Shown: piece by piece, positions 1 to 7,521 of the stretch | Numbering within the stretch: the stretch's first letter is position 1 | Layout of the letters: every line of letters begins with the position of its first letter | Origin: Streptomyces coryli | GTDB taxonomy: Bacteria; Actinomycetota; Actinomycetes; Streptomycetales; Streptomycetaceae | Assembly: GCF_011044975.1 (NCBI RefSeq) | Contig: NZ_JAAKZV010000024.1 | Coordinates: 1-54,381, forward strand | DNA length: 54,381 nucleotides | Direction: 5' to 3' | Translations under genes and position numbers: made by a program | The notes under the pieces: generated by a model | Databases searched by the model: none | Told to the model about the DNA's origin: nothing | The model's input: only the letters and a program-made list of their open reading frames with translations

Positions 1-482
1 CCGCCCCGCAGCCCCTCGCCCCCGGCTCTTCGGTCGAGATCAGCGCCATCGGCGTCTCCGGCAAGCGCCCGCGCTACGCCGCCGACGCCAAGCAGGCGGG
101 CAACTGGGTCAGCGCCCTCGACGCCGTAGACCGCGCCACCGGCCGCCGCCTCCTCTACGCCCCCGCCCTCGGCGTCTGGCCGGAGTGGCTCGACGGCGCG
201 GCCGCGGCGGCGGACTGCGTGCTGATGGACGGCACCTTCTGGGACGACCAGGAGCCGGTACGGGCCGGCTTCACCGAGCGCACCGCCACCGCGATGGGCC
301 ACCTGCCGATCACCGGTCCCGGCGGCACGGCGGAGCGGCTGGCGGCCCTGGACGTACCCCGCCGCCTCTACACCCACCTCAACAACACGAACCCGCTCAC
401 CGCCCCCGGCGCCGCCGAGCACCAGCTGCTCGACGCGCACGGGCTCGAGGTGGCGCACGACGGAATGGTGCTCCAGCTGTGA
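1..482 (+). CDS. pqqB: PqqB, PQQ biosynthesis protein, 3' part only
   Basis: This is the C-terminal part of PqqB; the reading frame is open from the window edge (first full codon at base 3) to TGA at 480-482. The visible segments DGTFWDD, MGHLPI, YTHLNNTNPL and the ending VAHDGMVLQL are PqqB hallmarks. PqqB has a metallo-beta-lactamase fold and acts as an iron-dependent hydroxylase in PQQ synthesis. Its stop overlaps the GTG start of pqqC in a GTGA arrangement, so the genes form one operon. The N-terminus and any pqqA precursor gene would lie upstream, outside the window. Confidence 0.93.
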   Translation, partial: APQPLAPGSSVEISAIGVSGKRPRYAADAKQAGNWVSALDAVDRATGRRLLYAPALGVWPEWLDGAAAAADCVLMDGTFWDDQEPVRAGFTERTATAMGHLPITGPGGTAERLAALDVPRRLYTHLNNTNPLTAPGAAEHQLLDAHGLEVAHDGMVLQL

Positions 483-1162
483 TCCCGACGGCGACCCTGG
501 AAGACCGGCTGCGGACGGTGGCCCGCGAGCGCTACCACGACCGGCACCCGTTCAACATCCGCATGCACGACGGCACGCTCACCCCCGCGGAGCTGCGCCG
601 CTGGGTCCTCAACCGCTTCCACTACCAGCGCCACATCCCGGTCAAGGACGCGCACATCACGGCGAAGCTCACCACCCCCGCGCTGCGCCGCTCCTGGCTG
701 CGGCGCATCCAGGACCACGACGGCGCGGCGGACGGCGAGGGCGGCATCGAGCGCTGGCTGCGGCTCGGCGAGGCGGTGGGCCTGGAACGGGAGTTGCTGC
801 TCAGCGGCGACGGTGTACTCCCCGGCGTGCGGCTCGCGGTCGACGGCTACGTCAACTTCTGCCGGCTGCGCAGCCCCCTCGAAGCCGTGGCCGCCTCGCT
901 CACCGAGCTGTCGGCCCCCGGCATCATGACGGCCCGTATCGCCGCCTTCGAGCGGCACTACGACTGGATCGACCGCGAAGGCCTGGAGTACTTCCGCACC
1001 CGCGTCGGCCAGGGCAGCCGCGACAGCGCGGAGGCGCTCGCGCTGGTGCTGGAGTGGGCGCGCACACCGGAGGAGCGGCAACTGGCGGTGGACGCCCTCG
1101 CCTTCAAGTGCGATGTGCTGTGGTCGCTGCTGGACGCCGTGGACGGAGGGGACCGCCCGTGA
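479..1162 (+). CDS. pqqC: PqqC, pyrroloquinoline-quinone synthase
   Basis: PqqC catalyses the last step of PQQ formation, an oxygen-dependent ring closure and oxidation of AHQQ without metal or bound cofactor. The 227-residue product is near the usual size. It shows the family segments RYHDRHPFNIRMHDG near the N-terminus, NRFHYQRHIPVKDA around residue 45, and the helical C-terminal part ending in FKCDVLWSLLDAVD. GTG at 479 is chosen because it overlaps the pqqB stop, as the next two junctions also do. The open frame extends upstream, but that stretch is out of frame with pqqB coding sequence and carries no PqqC homology. Confidence 0.95.
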   Translation: MIPTATLEDRLRTVARERYHDRHPFNIRMHDGTLTPAELRRWVLNRFHYQRHIPVKDAHITAKLTTPALRRSWLRRIQDHDGAADGEGGIERWLRLGEAVGLERELLLSGDGVLPGVRLAVDGYVNFCRLRSPLEAVAASLTELSAPGIMTARIAAFERHYDWIDREGLEYFRTRVGQGSRDSAEALALVLEWARTPEERQLAVDALAFKCDVLWSLLDAVDGGDRP

Positions 1163-1419
1163 CCGCCGGCTGGCGGCCGCGGCTGCCCGCGGGGACGGTG
1201 CTGCGCGCCGATCCGGTACGGGGCGGGGACCTGCTGCTCCTGCCCGAGCGGGTGGTGGTGCTGCGCGGCAGCGCCGCCGAGGTGCTGCGGCTGTGCGACG
1301 GCGGCCGTACGGGCGACGAGCTGGCCGCCGAGCTGGCGGCCAGGCACCCGGGCGCGCCGGTGGCCGGGGACGTAACGGATTTCCTCAGTCGGCTCCGGCA
1401 GGAGGGCCTGCTGAAGTGA
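1159..1419 (+). CDS. pqqD: PqqD, PqqA-binding peptide chaperone
   Basis: PqqD binds the precursor peptide PqqA and presents it to the radical SAM enzyme PqqE; it is a RiPP recognition element. The 86-residue product matches the usual size. It carries the expected core: PRLPAGTVLRAD, an LLLLPERVVVLRGSAAEVL strand-helix segment, and a C-terminal helix ending FLSRLRQEGLLK. GTG at 1159 overlaps the pqqC stop, and the gene's own stop overlaps the pqqE start. Translational coupling is therefore likely, which fits the need for PqqD and PqqE to form a complex. Confidence 0.93.
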   Translation: MTAGWRPRLPAGTVLRADPVRGGDLLLLPERVVVLRGSAAEVLRLCDGGRTGDELAAELAARHPGAPVAGDVTDFLSRLRQEGLLK

Positions 1420-2546
1420 CCGCACCCTGGGCCCTGCTCGCCGAGCTCACCCACGCCTGCCCGCTGCACTGCGGATACTGCTCCAACCCGCTTGAGCTGA
1501 CCCGCCGTTCCCGCGAACTGGACACCGCCGCCTGGCAGTCCGTGCTGCGCCAGGCGGCCGCCCTCGGCGTCGTCCAGACTCATCTCTCCGGCGGCGAGCC
1601 GCTGCTCCGCCGCGACCTGGAACAAATCGTGGCCACGGCGGAACACGAAGGCATCTACACCCAGCTGGTCACCAGCGGCACCGGCCTGACAGAACCCCGC
1701 CTGGCCGCGCTCGCCGACGCCGGCCTGCGCAGTGTCCAGCTCTCCGTACAACACGCCGCCCCGCAGGCCTCGGACCGGATCGCGGGGCGCCGCGGCTCGT
1801 TCGCGGAGAAGACCCGCGCCGCGCGGCTGGTCCGCGCGGCGGGCCTGCCGCTCGGCGTCAACGTCGTCCTCCACCGCGGCAATCTGGACGCGGTCGGCGA
1901 CCTGGTCCGCCTGGCCGTGGACTGGGGCGCGGACCGGATCGAGCTGGCGAACGCCCAGTACTATGGCTGGGCGCTGCACAACCGCCGCGCCCTGCTCCCC
2001 ACCCGCGCCCAACTGGAGCGCGCCCGGGCCGAGGTGGCGGCTCTTCGCACCGAACTGGCCGGCCGCACCGACCTCATCTGGGTCCTCCCCGACTACTTCA
2101 CCGGCGAGGCGAAGCCCTGCATGGGCGGCTGGGGCGCGGTCTCCCTCACGGTCACCCCCGACGGCACCGCCCTCCCCTGCCCGGCCGCCGCCACGCTCCC
2201 CGGCCTGACCCCGCCCAACGTCCGCGACCACGACCTGAACTGGATCTGGCAGCACTCCCCGGCCTTCACCCGCTACCGCGGCACGGCCTGGATGCCCGAC
2301 CCCTGCCGCTCCTGCGACCTGCGCGAGCAGGACTTCGGCGGCTGCCGCTGCCAGGCCTACGCCCTGACCGGCGACGCCTCCCGTACGGACCCGGCCTGCC
2401 ACCGCTCCCCCGACCACCACCTGGTCGCCGAAGCCGCTACGGCCCCACCGGCTCCATCACCGCCGCCAGATCCTCGCGGGCATGCAGCGCCCGCAGCGCC
2501 TCGGCGACCGCCGGGCCCGCCGCCGCGCCGCGACGGGTGCAGGTGA
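1416..2546 (+). CDS. pqqE: PqqE, radical SAM PqqA peptide cyclase
   Basis: PqqE forms the Glu-Tyr carbon-carbon bond in PqqA, the first committed step of PQQ synthesis. The radical SAM motif C-x3-C-x2-C is seen at residues 13-20 (HACPLHCGYCSNP), followed by LSGGEPLL. The SPASM part has cysteines in KPCMGGWG, LPCPAAA, DPCRSC, FGGCRCQA and DPACHRSP. The 376-residue chain carries about 40 extra residues after the last cysteine, rich in Pro, Ala and Arg. This tail is encoded over about 110 bp that also encode the end of the convergent LysR gene. GTG at 1416 overlaps the pqqD stop. Function is secure; the role of the tail is unknown. Confidence 0.95.
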   Translation: MTAPWALLAELTHACPLHCGYCSNPLELTRRSRELDTAAWQSVLRQAAALGVVQTHLSGGEPLLRRDLEQIVATAEHEGIYTQLVTSGTGLTEPRLAALADAGLRSVQLSVQHAAPQASDRIAGRRGSFAEKTRAARLVRAAGLPLGVNVVLHRGNLDAVGDLVRLAVDWGADRIELANAQYYGWALHNRRALLPTRAQLERARAEVAALRTELAGRTDLIWVLPDYFTGEAKPCMGGWGAVSLTVTPDGTALPCPAAATLPGLTPPNVRDHDLNWIWQHSPAFTRYRGTAWMPDPCRSCDLREQDFGGCRCQAYALTGDASRTDPACHRSPDHHLVAEAATAPPAPSPPPDPRGHAAPAAPRRPPGPPPRRDGCR

Positions 2547-3366
2547 GGAAGCGGCGGCTCGGCGCCGGGGTGCCGGAGACCGGGATGCGGTCCATGTCGC
2601 GCTGCGGCGGCAGTTGGGCCAGGCGCGGCACGAGGGCTACGCCGAGGCCGTACGACACCAGGGTGGTGACCGCGCTCCAGTCGCAGGCCTCGTGCGTGAC
2701 GTTGGGGCTGAAGCCGGCGGCGCTGCACGCCGCCAGGACGTGCTGCCGCGAGGAGCTGCCGGGCACGCCGATGATCCATTTCTCCGCGGCCACCGCCACC
2801 AGGTCCACCTCGGGGAGCCCGGCCAGACCGTGGTCGGCGGGCACCAGCAGGTCGAACGGGTCGTCCAGCAGCAGCCGCTGGTCGAAGCGCTGATCGCCGG
2901 TGGCCGGCCCGTCCGGCAGCGCCTCGACCACGGCTATGTCCGTCTCGTCGTCGAAGAGCAGGTCGAAGGCGTCCCGCGGCTCGGCCTCGCGCAGCCGTAT
3001 GTCGAGCCGCGGATAGTGGGCCGACAACTCCCCGGCCACCGGCGCCAGCAGCCGGCACAGCGCGGTCGGGAAGCCGGCCATCCGCAGCAGTCCGGCGGGC
3101 TCGCCGTCCATGCCCAGCAGCTCCGCGTGCGCCCGCTGCCAGCGTGCCTCGATGGCGTCCGCATGGGTGAGCAGGCTGCGGGCCGCCGCGGTGAGCCGCA
3201 CCCGGCGGCCGACCGGCTCGAGCAGTGGCACGCCCAGGTCCTGGCCGAGCTGCTTGATCTGCTGCGATGCGGCCGAGGGGGTGAGCCGGAGCGACTCCGC
3301 CGCCGCGGTGACGGTGCCGTAATAGGCAACGGCCCGCAGGACACGCAGGCGGCGCAGGTCAATCAT
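2437..3366 (-). CDS. LysR-family transcriptional regulator
   Basis: A 309-residue LysR-type regulator. The N-terminal winged helix-turn-helix spans about residues 1-60 (IDLRRLRVLRAVAYYG, then LTPSAASQQIKQLGQDLGV). A periplasmic-binding-protein-like effector domain follows from about residue 90. The ATG is preceded on the minus strand by a strong GAAGGAGGG ribosome site. The 3' end overlaps the pqqE tail head-on, so dense transcription of one could affect the other. The family usually controls a divergent gene, here the small zinc-ribbon ORF at 3489. The effector cannot be read from the sequence. Confidence 0.93.
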   Translation of the reverse strand: MIDLRRLRVLRAVAYYGTVTAAAESLRLTPSAASQQIKQLGQDLGVPLLEPVGRRVRLTAAARSLLTHADAIEARWQRAHAELLGMDGEPAGLLRMAGFPTALCRLLAPVAGELSAHYPRLDIRLREAEPRDAFDLLFDDETDIAVVEALPDGPATGDQRFDQRLLLDDPFDLLVPADHGLAGLPEVDLVAVAAEKWIIGVPGSSSRQHVLAACSAAGFSPNVTHEACDWSAVTTLVSYGLGVALVPRLAQLPPQRDMDRIPVSGTPAPSRRFLTCTRRGAAAGPAVAEALRALHAREDLAAVMEPVGP

Positions 3367-3444
3367 TAAGGCCCTCCTTCACAATACGGTCAATAGATCC
3401 AACCTGGACCTGAACGGCTGTGATTCCCCATCCTGAGGGGGTAG

Positions 3445-3456
3445 CCGGTCAACCGG
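3445..3456. promoter_or_regulatory. short palindrome between lysR and the small zinc gene
   Basis: CCGGTCAACCGG has 5-bp perfect arms around a 2-bp centre and lies 33 bp before the ATG at 3489. It is a possible operator or promoter element for the divergent pair. In a GC-rich genome such short palindromes also arise by chance, so support is weak. The rest of this roughly 120-bp gap shows no clearer element. Confidence 0.25.
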
Positions 3457-3488
3457 AAAGTACGAAAGCGAGCTTGGAGAGCCGATAG

Positions 3489-3680
3489 ATGGGCAACTGC
3501 CCGTACTGCGGCTGGGCCGACGCCCAGCCCTTCACGACGCTGTCGCGCCACTGCACCCACGAAGGACTGACCGTGTGGACCCAGTGCGCTTGCGGTTCCG
3601 TGCAGGTCCGCCAGGTCAACGAGGCCGGCGCACGCATCCTCGTGCGAGGCCGCCCCGCGGAGACCGCTCCCTGCTCATAG
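3489..3680 (+). CDS. small zinc-ribbon-like protein
   Basis: A 63-residue ORF with CPYCGW near the N-terminus, CTH in the middle and CAC further on, an arrangement that could bind one zinc ion. It has an upstream TTGGAGAG ribosome site about 8 bases before the ATG and lies divergent from the LysR gene. I do not recognise a named family. Its codon pattern and ribosome site argue for a real gene, but it is short. It could be a LysR target, by position only. Confidence 0.6.
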   Translation: MGNCPYCGWADAQPFTTLSRHCTHEGLTVWTQCACGSVQVRQVNEAGARILVRGRPAETAPCS

Positions 3681-3692
3681 CCGGTCGAAGGC

Positions 3693-4115
3693 TCAGGCCG
3701 CCGGCTCGCCCGGGTAGGTGCCGAAGGACCACTTGTTGCCCTCCGGGTCCTCCAGGGAGAACTCGCGGCTGCCGTACGGCTGGTCCTGGATGTCGCGGAA
3801 GATTTTTACGTCGGCGGCCTTTACGCGCTCGTAGAGGGCGTCGACCTGGCTGGTGACCACGTAGAGGCCCGCAGACCCGGGTGGCAGGGTCCAGTCGTGG
3901 CCGGGGCGGTGCGAGCCGAGCATGATGCCGCCGCCCTCCGGCCAGTCGAGCTGGGCGTGGGCGACCACGCCATCGTCCTCGTAGACCGCGGTGCGGGTGA
4001 AGCCGATCGTGTCGACGAGGAAGTCGATCAGGGCGGGGGCGTCGGTGGCGCACAGGGTGGGCCAGACGCTGGGCTCGCGGGTCTTCTGCTGAGTCTGCTT
4101 CTCATTGGTGTCCAT
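3693..4115 (-). CDS. VOC/glyoxalase-fold protein
   Basis: A 140-residue vicinal-oxygen-chelate (glyoxalase/bleomycin-resistance) fold protein. It shows LIDFLVDTIGFTRTAVYEDDG, a mid-chain HAQLDWPEGGGIMLGSH and the C-terminal FSLEDPEGNKWSFGTYPGE that marks this fold. Close homologues of this type are often annotated as PhnB-like. ATG at 4115 is chosen over an upstream in-frame start because an AGAGTGAG ribosome site precedes it and the protein begins MDTNEK. The AraC gene ends 5 bases upstream of the start, so the two genes are an operon. Substrate unknown. Confidence 0.88.
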   Translation of the reverse strand: MDTNEKQTQQKTREPSVWPTLCATDAPALIDFLVDTIGFTRTAVYEDDGVVAHAQLDWPEGGGIMLGSHRPGHDWTLPPGSAGLYVVTSQVDALYERVKAADVKIFRDIQDQPYGSREFSLEDPEGNKWSFGTYPGEPAA

Positions 4116-4120
4116 GAGAC

Positions 4121-4984
4121 TCACTCTGTGCCGTTGAGGTGCCCCCCGGCTTGGATATTCCGGCACTCTTCGGCCAGCCAGCCGGTGGGACTCACCCCCG
4201 TGTACTGGCGGAAGTCCCGCACCAGGTGGGAGTGGTCGTAATAGCCACAGTCGGCGGCCACCCGGGCCAGGTCGGGCGGGACGCCGGCCACCACGGCCCG
4301 TACGACCCGCTCCTTCGCCCGCTCGAAGCGCATCAGGCGGGCCGCCTGCTTCGGGCTGATGCCGGTCTCGGCGCGGAAGAGGGCGGTGAGCCGCCGCTCA
4401 CTGAGCGCGACATGCTTCGCGAGGCCGCCGACCGAGCCCGCGCCGCCGTGCCGGGCCAGCCAGGCCCAGGCCTCGGCGACCTCGGGGCGGACGGCGTCCG
4501 GACGGGCGGTCGCGACCTGGCGCCGCAGATACCCCCGCAGGGTGTCGAAGCGCTGCTCCCAGCGCTCCTCCTCGCGCAGCCGCTCCTGCACCTCGCCGCC
4601 GGCCCGGCCGAGCACCTCCCGCCCGTCGGGGACGACGACCTGCCCGGAGAGCGCCGCCGCCGGCATCCCGAACAGCGCCCGCGCCGCCAGCGGATGCACC
4701 GCGAGCTGCACGCCGGTCTGCCGGTCGGGCTGGCGCACATAGGTGGGCGCGTCGTGCAGCCCGCCGATGACGATGTCGGTGGCGAACCCGTCGCTCTGCT
4801 CGGGCGTCAGCCCACCGGTGACCGGCCCGTCCAGGGAGAAGATCAGCGTCAGATACGGGGACGGCAGCCCGCGGTGCACGGCCGGCTGCGCTCCGTGCTG
4901 GCGATAGCCGACGGCCGAGAGCACCATGCCGCCGAGCCCGGGCGCCATGCGCACGAACTCCTGCTGCCCGGCGTCAGTACCCAT
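4121..4984 (-). CDS. AraC-family transcriptional regulator
   Basis: A 287-residue regulator with the two AraC-type helix-turn-helix motifs at the C-terminus, about residues 185-280: LAKHVALSERRLTALFRAET followed by GYYDHSHLVRDFRQYTGVSP. The N-terminal part carries a cupin-like sensing region. It is transcribed ahead of the VOC gene and probably controls it. It lies divergent from the amino-acid ABC operon, with about 165 bp between the starts, which hold both promoters; I could not assign them. Confidence 0.92.
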   Translation of the reverse strand: MGTDAGQQEFVRMAPGLGGMVLSAVGYRQHGAQPAVHRGLPSPYLTLIFSLDGPVTGGLTPEQSDGFATDIVIGGLHDAPTYVRQPDRQTGVQLAVHPLAARALFGMPAAALSGQVVVPDGREVLGRAGGEVQERLREEERWEQRFDTLRGYLRRQVATARPDAVRPEVAEAWAWLARHGGAGSVGGLAKHVALSERRLTALFRAETGISPKQAARLMRFERAKERVVRAVVAGVPPDLARVAADCGYYDHSHLVRDFRQYTGVSPTGWLAEECRNIQAGGHLNGTE

Positions 4985-5150
4985 ACGTCCAGTATGCGCC
5001 GTGTGCCGCCGCAGGTCGCGGCGTCGTTACCGGCCCGCAATGACCTTGACCACGACACCGGGCCCGCCCGGTGGCAGGATGCCCGGCACAGCGCGGCAAC
5101 CGCCGCCGACCGGGACGTACGTTCGCCCGCCTCACCGCCTTGGAGGCATC

Positions 5151-5957
5151 GTGCCAACCCGCACCATCTCCCTGCCGCTCGCCGCCGCCATATGCTCGGC
5201 GGCCCTCGTCCTCGCCGGCTGCTCCAGCACCGAGTCGCAGGGCAAGAGCGGCGATGTGTCGCTCGTCGAGGACGGGAAACTCCTCAACTGCACCGGGCTG
5301 CCGTACGAGCCCTTTGAATACAAGGACAAGAAGACGAAGAAAATCGTCGGCTTCGACATCGACCTCGTGGACCTGGTGGCGAAGAAGCTGAAGGTGAAGC
5401 AGGAGGTCGTGGACACGCCCTTCGAGGGCATCGAGTCCGGCGAGGTCTACACGGCCGGCAAGTGCGACCTCTCGGCGGCGGGCATGACCATCACGCCCGA
5501 GCGCAAGGAGAAGTTCGACTTCTCCGCCCCGTACTTCGAGGCCACCCAGGCGCTGGTGACGAAGAAGGGCTCGGGCATCGACTCGCTGGCCCCGCTCAAG
5601 GGCAAGAAGCTGGGGGTGCAGCAGGACACCACCGGCCAGAAGTACGCCCGCGACAAGGCCAAGGGCGCCACGCTCATCGACTATGAGGACCTCGGCCTCA
5701 TGCTGACGGGCCTTGAGACCGGCGAAGTACAGGCCGCCATCAATGACAACGGGGTTCTCTACGACTGGGTGAAGGCCAACCCCAAGTACGAGGTGTCCAC
5801 CGAGTTCGACACCGGCGAGCAGTACGGCATCGGCCTGAAGAAGGGCAACAAGGAGCTGCGCAAGGTCGTCAACGACGTCCTCTCCGACGCGAAGGCGGAC
5901 GGCACCTACGACAAGATCTACAAGAAGTGGTTCGGCGAGGAAGCGAACGCGCAGTGA
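5151..5957 (+). CDS. polar amino-acid ABC transporter, binding lipoprotein
   Basis: A 268-residue solute-binding protein of the amino-acid family (SBP_bac_3). A signal peptide ends in the lipobox LVLAGC, so the protein is anchored by a lipid on the outer face of the membrane. Family motifs are [22 protein letters not shown], read as substrate-pocket and hinge segments, then [19 protein letters not shown] and the ending [13 protein letters not shown] at 5151 has a TTGGAGG ribosome site 5 bases upstream. It starts a three-gene operon joined by GTGA overlaps to a permease and an ATPase. The acidic versus basic amino-acid preference is not readable. Confidence 0.93.
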   Translation: MPTRTISLPLAAAICSAALVLAGCSSTESQGKSGDVSLVEDGKLLNCTGLPYEPFEYKDKKTKKIVGFDIDLVDLVAKKLKVKQEVVDTPFEGIESGEVYTAGKCDLSAAGMTITPERKEKFDFSAPYFEATQALVTKKGSGIDSLAPLKGKKLGVQQDTTGQKYARDKAKGATLIDYEDLGLMLTGLETGEVQAAINDNGVLYDWVKANPKYEVSTEFDTGEQYGIGLKKGNKELRKVVNDVLSDAKADGTYDKIYKKWFGEEANAQ

Positions 5958-6739
5958 GCATGACCCCCCGCAAGCGGGCACGGACGATGCGGGGGGCGCA
6001 GTACGGCGTGCTGCTCCTGGTGGCCGCCGTGCTCGCGCTCACCGCCGACTGGGGCGAGATCCGGCGTGCGTTCTTCGACGTCGAGGTGGCCAAGGCCCAG
6101 TTCCCGGAGATCATCACGACGGCGCTGGTCAACACGGTCATCTACACGGGTCTTGGCTTCGCCTTCGGGCTCGCGCTCGGCCTGCTGCTGGCGCTGATGA
6201 AGCTGTCGTCGGTGCCGCCGAACCGCTGGCTGGCCACGGTCTACATCGAGTTCTTCCGCGGCGTGCCCGCGCTGCTCGTCTTCATCGCGCTCGGATACGG
6301 CGTGCCGCTGGCGTTCCAGGTGCGGGTCGACAAGCTGGTCACGGTGATGCTGGCGCTCGGCCTGGTCGGCGCCGCGTATATGGCGGAGACCATCCGCGCC
6401 GGCATCCAGGCGGTGCCCAAGGGGCAGGTGGAGGCGGCCCGTTCGCTGGGGATGTCGCACGGGCGGGCGATGATCTCGATCGTCATCCCGCAGGCGTTCC
6501 GCATCGTGCTGCCGCCGCTGGCGAACGAGCTGATCCTGCTGACGAAGGACTCGTCCCTCGTCTACGTCCTCGGGCTCGCGCTGGAGGAGCAGGAGCTGTC
6601 GAAGTTCGGCAAGGACGCGCTCAACGACTACCGCAGCCTGACGCCGATCCTGGTCGCCGGGCTGTGCTACCTCATCATCACCATCCCGCTGGGCCATCTG
6701 GTCCGGCGGCTGGAGGCGAAGGCGGCGAGGGCCAAGTGA
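5954..6739 (+). CDS. polar amino-acid ABC transporter, permease
   Basis: A 261-residue inner-membrane permease with about five hydrophobic segments. The EAA loop is [20 protein letters not shown], where the ATPase docks. The N-terminal half has the [18 protein letters not shown] segment typical of the His/Glu/Gln permease family. It begins at GTG 5954, overlapping the stop of the binding protein; an ATG at 5960 is an alternative start two codons in. Only one permease is present, so the channel is probably a homodimer. Confidence 0.93.
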   Translation: MSMTPRKRARTMRGAQYGVLLLVAAVLALTADWGEIRRAFFDVEVAKAQFPEIITTALVNTVIYTGLGFAFGLALGLLLALMKLSSVPPNRWLATVYIEFFRGVPALLVFIALGYGVPLAFQVRVDKLVTVMLALGLVGAAYMAETIRAGIQAVPKGQVEAARSLGMSHGRAMISIVIPQAFRIVLPPLANELILLTKDSSLVYVLGLALEEQELSKFGKDALNDYRSLTPILVAGLCYLIITIPLGHLVRRLEAKAARAK

Positions 6740-7521
6740 CTACGGATGCGCCCCCGGAGGGACCCGCCATCGAAGTGGCCGGGCTGCACAAGTCCTTCGG
6801 CGACCTCGAGGTGCTCAAGGGCATCGACCTGACCGTGCGGCGCGGCGAAGTGGTGTGCGTCATCGGCCCGTCGGGGTCGGGGAAGTCGACGCTGCTGCGG
6901 TGCGTGAACCTGCTGGAGCAGCCGACCGCGGGCAAGGTCACCGTGTCGGGTACGGAGGTCACCGACCCGGATGTGGACATCGACCGCATGCGCCGCCGCA
7001 TCGGCATGGTCTTCCAGGCCTTCAACCTCTTCCCGCATCTGACCGTGCTCGGCAACCTGACCATCTCCCAGCGCCGCGTCCTCGGCCGTGGCAAGGCGGA
7101 GGCGGAGCGGCTGGCTCGCGCGCACCTGGCCGGAGTCGGCCTGGGCGACAAGGAGTCGGCGTATCCGGCGCAGCTCTCCGGCGGCCAGCAGCAGCGCGCG
7201 GCGATCGCGCGGGCGCTGTCGATGGGCCCGGAGCTGATGCTCTTCGACGAGCCCACGTCGGCGCTCGACCCGGAGCTGGTGGGCGACGTCCTCGCGGTGA
7301 TGCGCAAGCTCGCGGACGAGGGCATGACGATGCTCGTGGTCACTCATGAGATGAGCTTCGCGCGTGAAGTCGCGGACCGGGTCATCTTCATGGACGACGG
7401 GCAGATCGTGGAGGAGGGCCCGGCGGAGCAGGTGGTCACCGACCCGCAGCATCAGCGCACGCGGCTGTTTCTGGCGCGGGTGCTGGACCCGGCGGCGGCG
7501 GAGGTGAAGGAGGTCGGCTGA
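6736..7521 (+). CDS. polar amino-acid ABC transporter, ATP-binding protein
   Basis: A 261-residue ATPase of the GlnQ/HisP type. It has Walker [13 protein letters not shown]-loop [12 protein letters not shown], signature LSGGQQQR, Walker [15 protein letters not shown] and the H-loop [15 protein letters not shown]. It powers uptake by the two genes before it. GTG at 6736 overlaps the permease stop. Its last 70 bp overlap the 3' end of the convergent SARP-like gene, so there is no room for an ordinary terminator between the two units. Confidence 0.95.
   Translation: MTTDAPPEGPAIEVAGLHKSFGDLEVLKGIDLTVRRGEVVCVIGPSGSGKSTLLRCVNLLEQPTAGKVTVSGTEVTDPDVDIDRMRRRIGMVFQAFNLFPHLTVLGNLTISQRRVLGRGKAEAERLARAHLAGVGLGDKESAYPAQLSGGQQQRAAIARALSMGPELMLFDEPTSALDPELVGDVLAVMRKLADEGMTMLVVTHEMSFAREVADRVIFMDDGQIVEEGPAEQVVTDPQHQRTRLFLARVLDPAAAEVKEVG

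Noticed and set aside
1-482. A pqqA precursor gene
   Set aside because: No short ORF with the Glu-x3-Tyr core is seen; pqqA would lie upstream of pqqB, outside the window.
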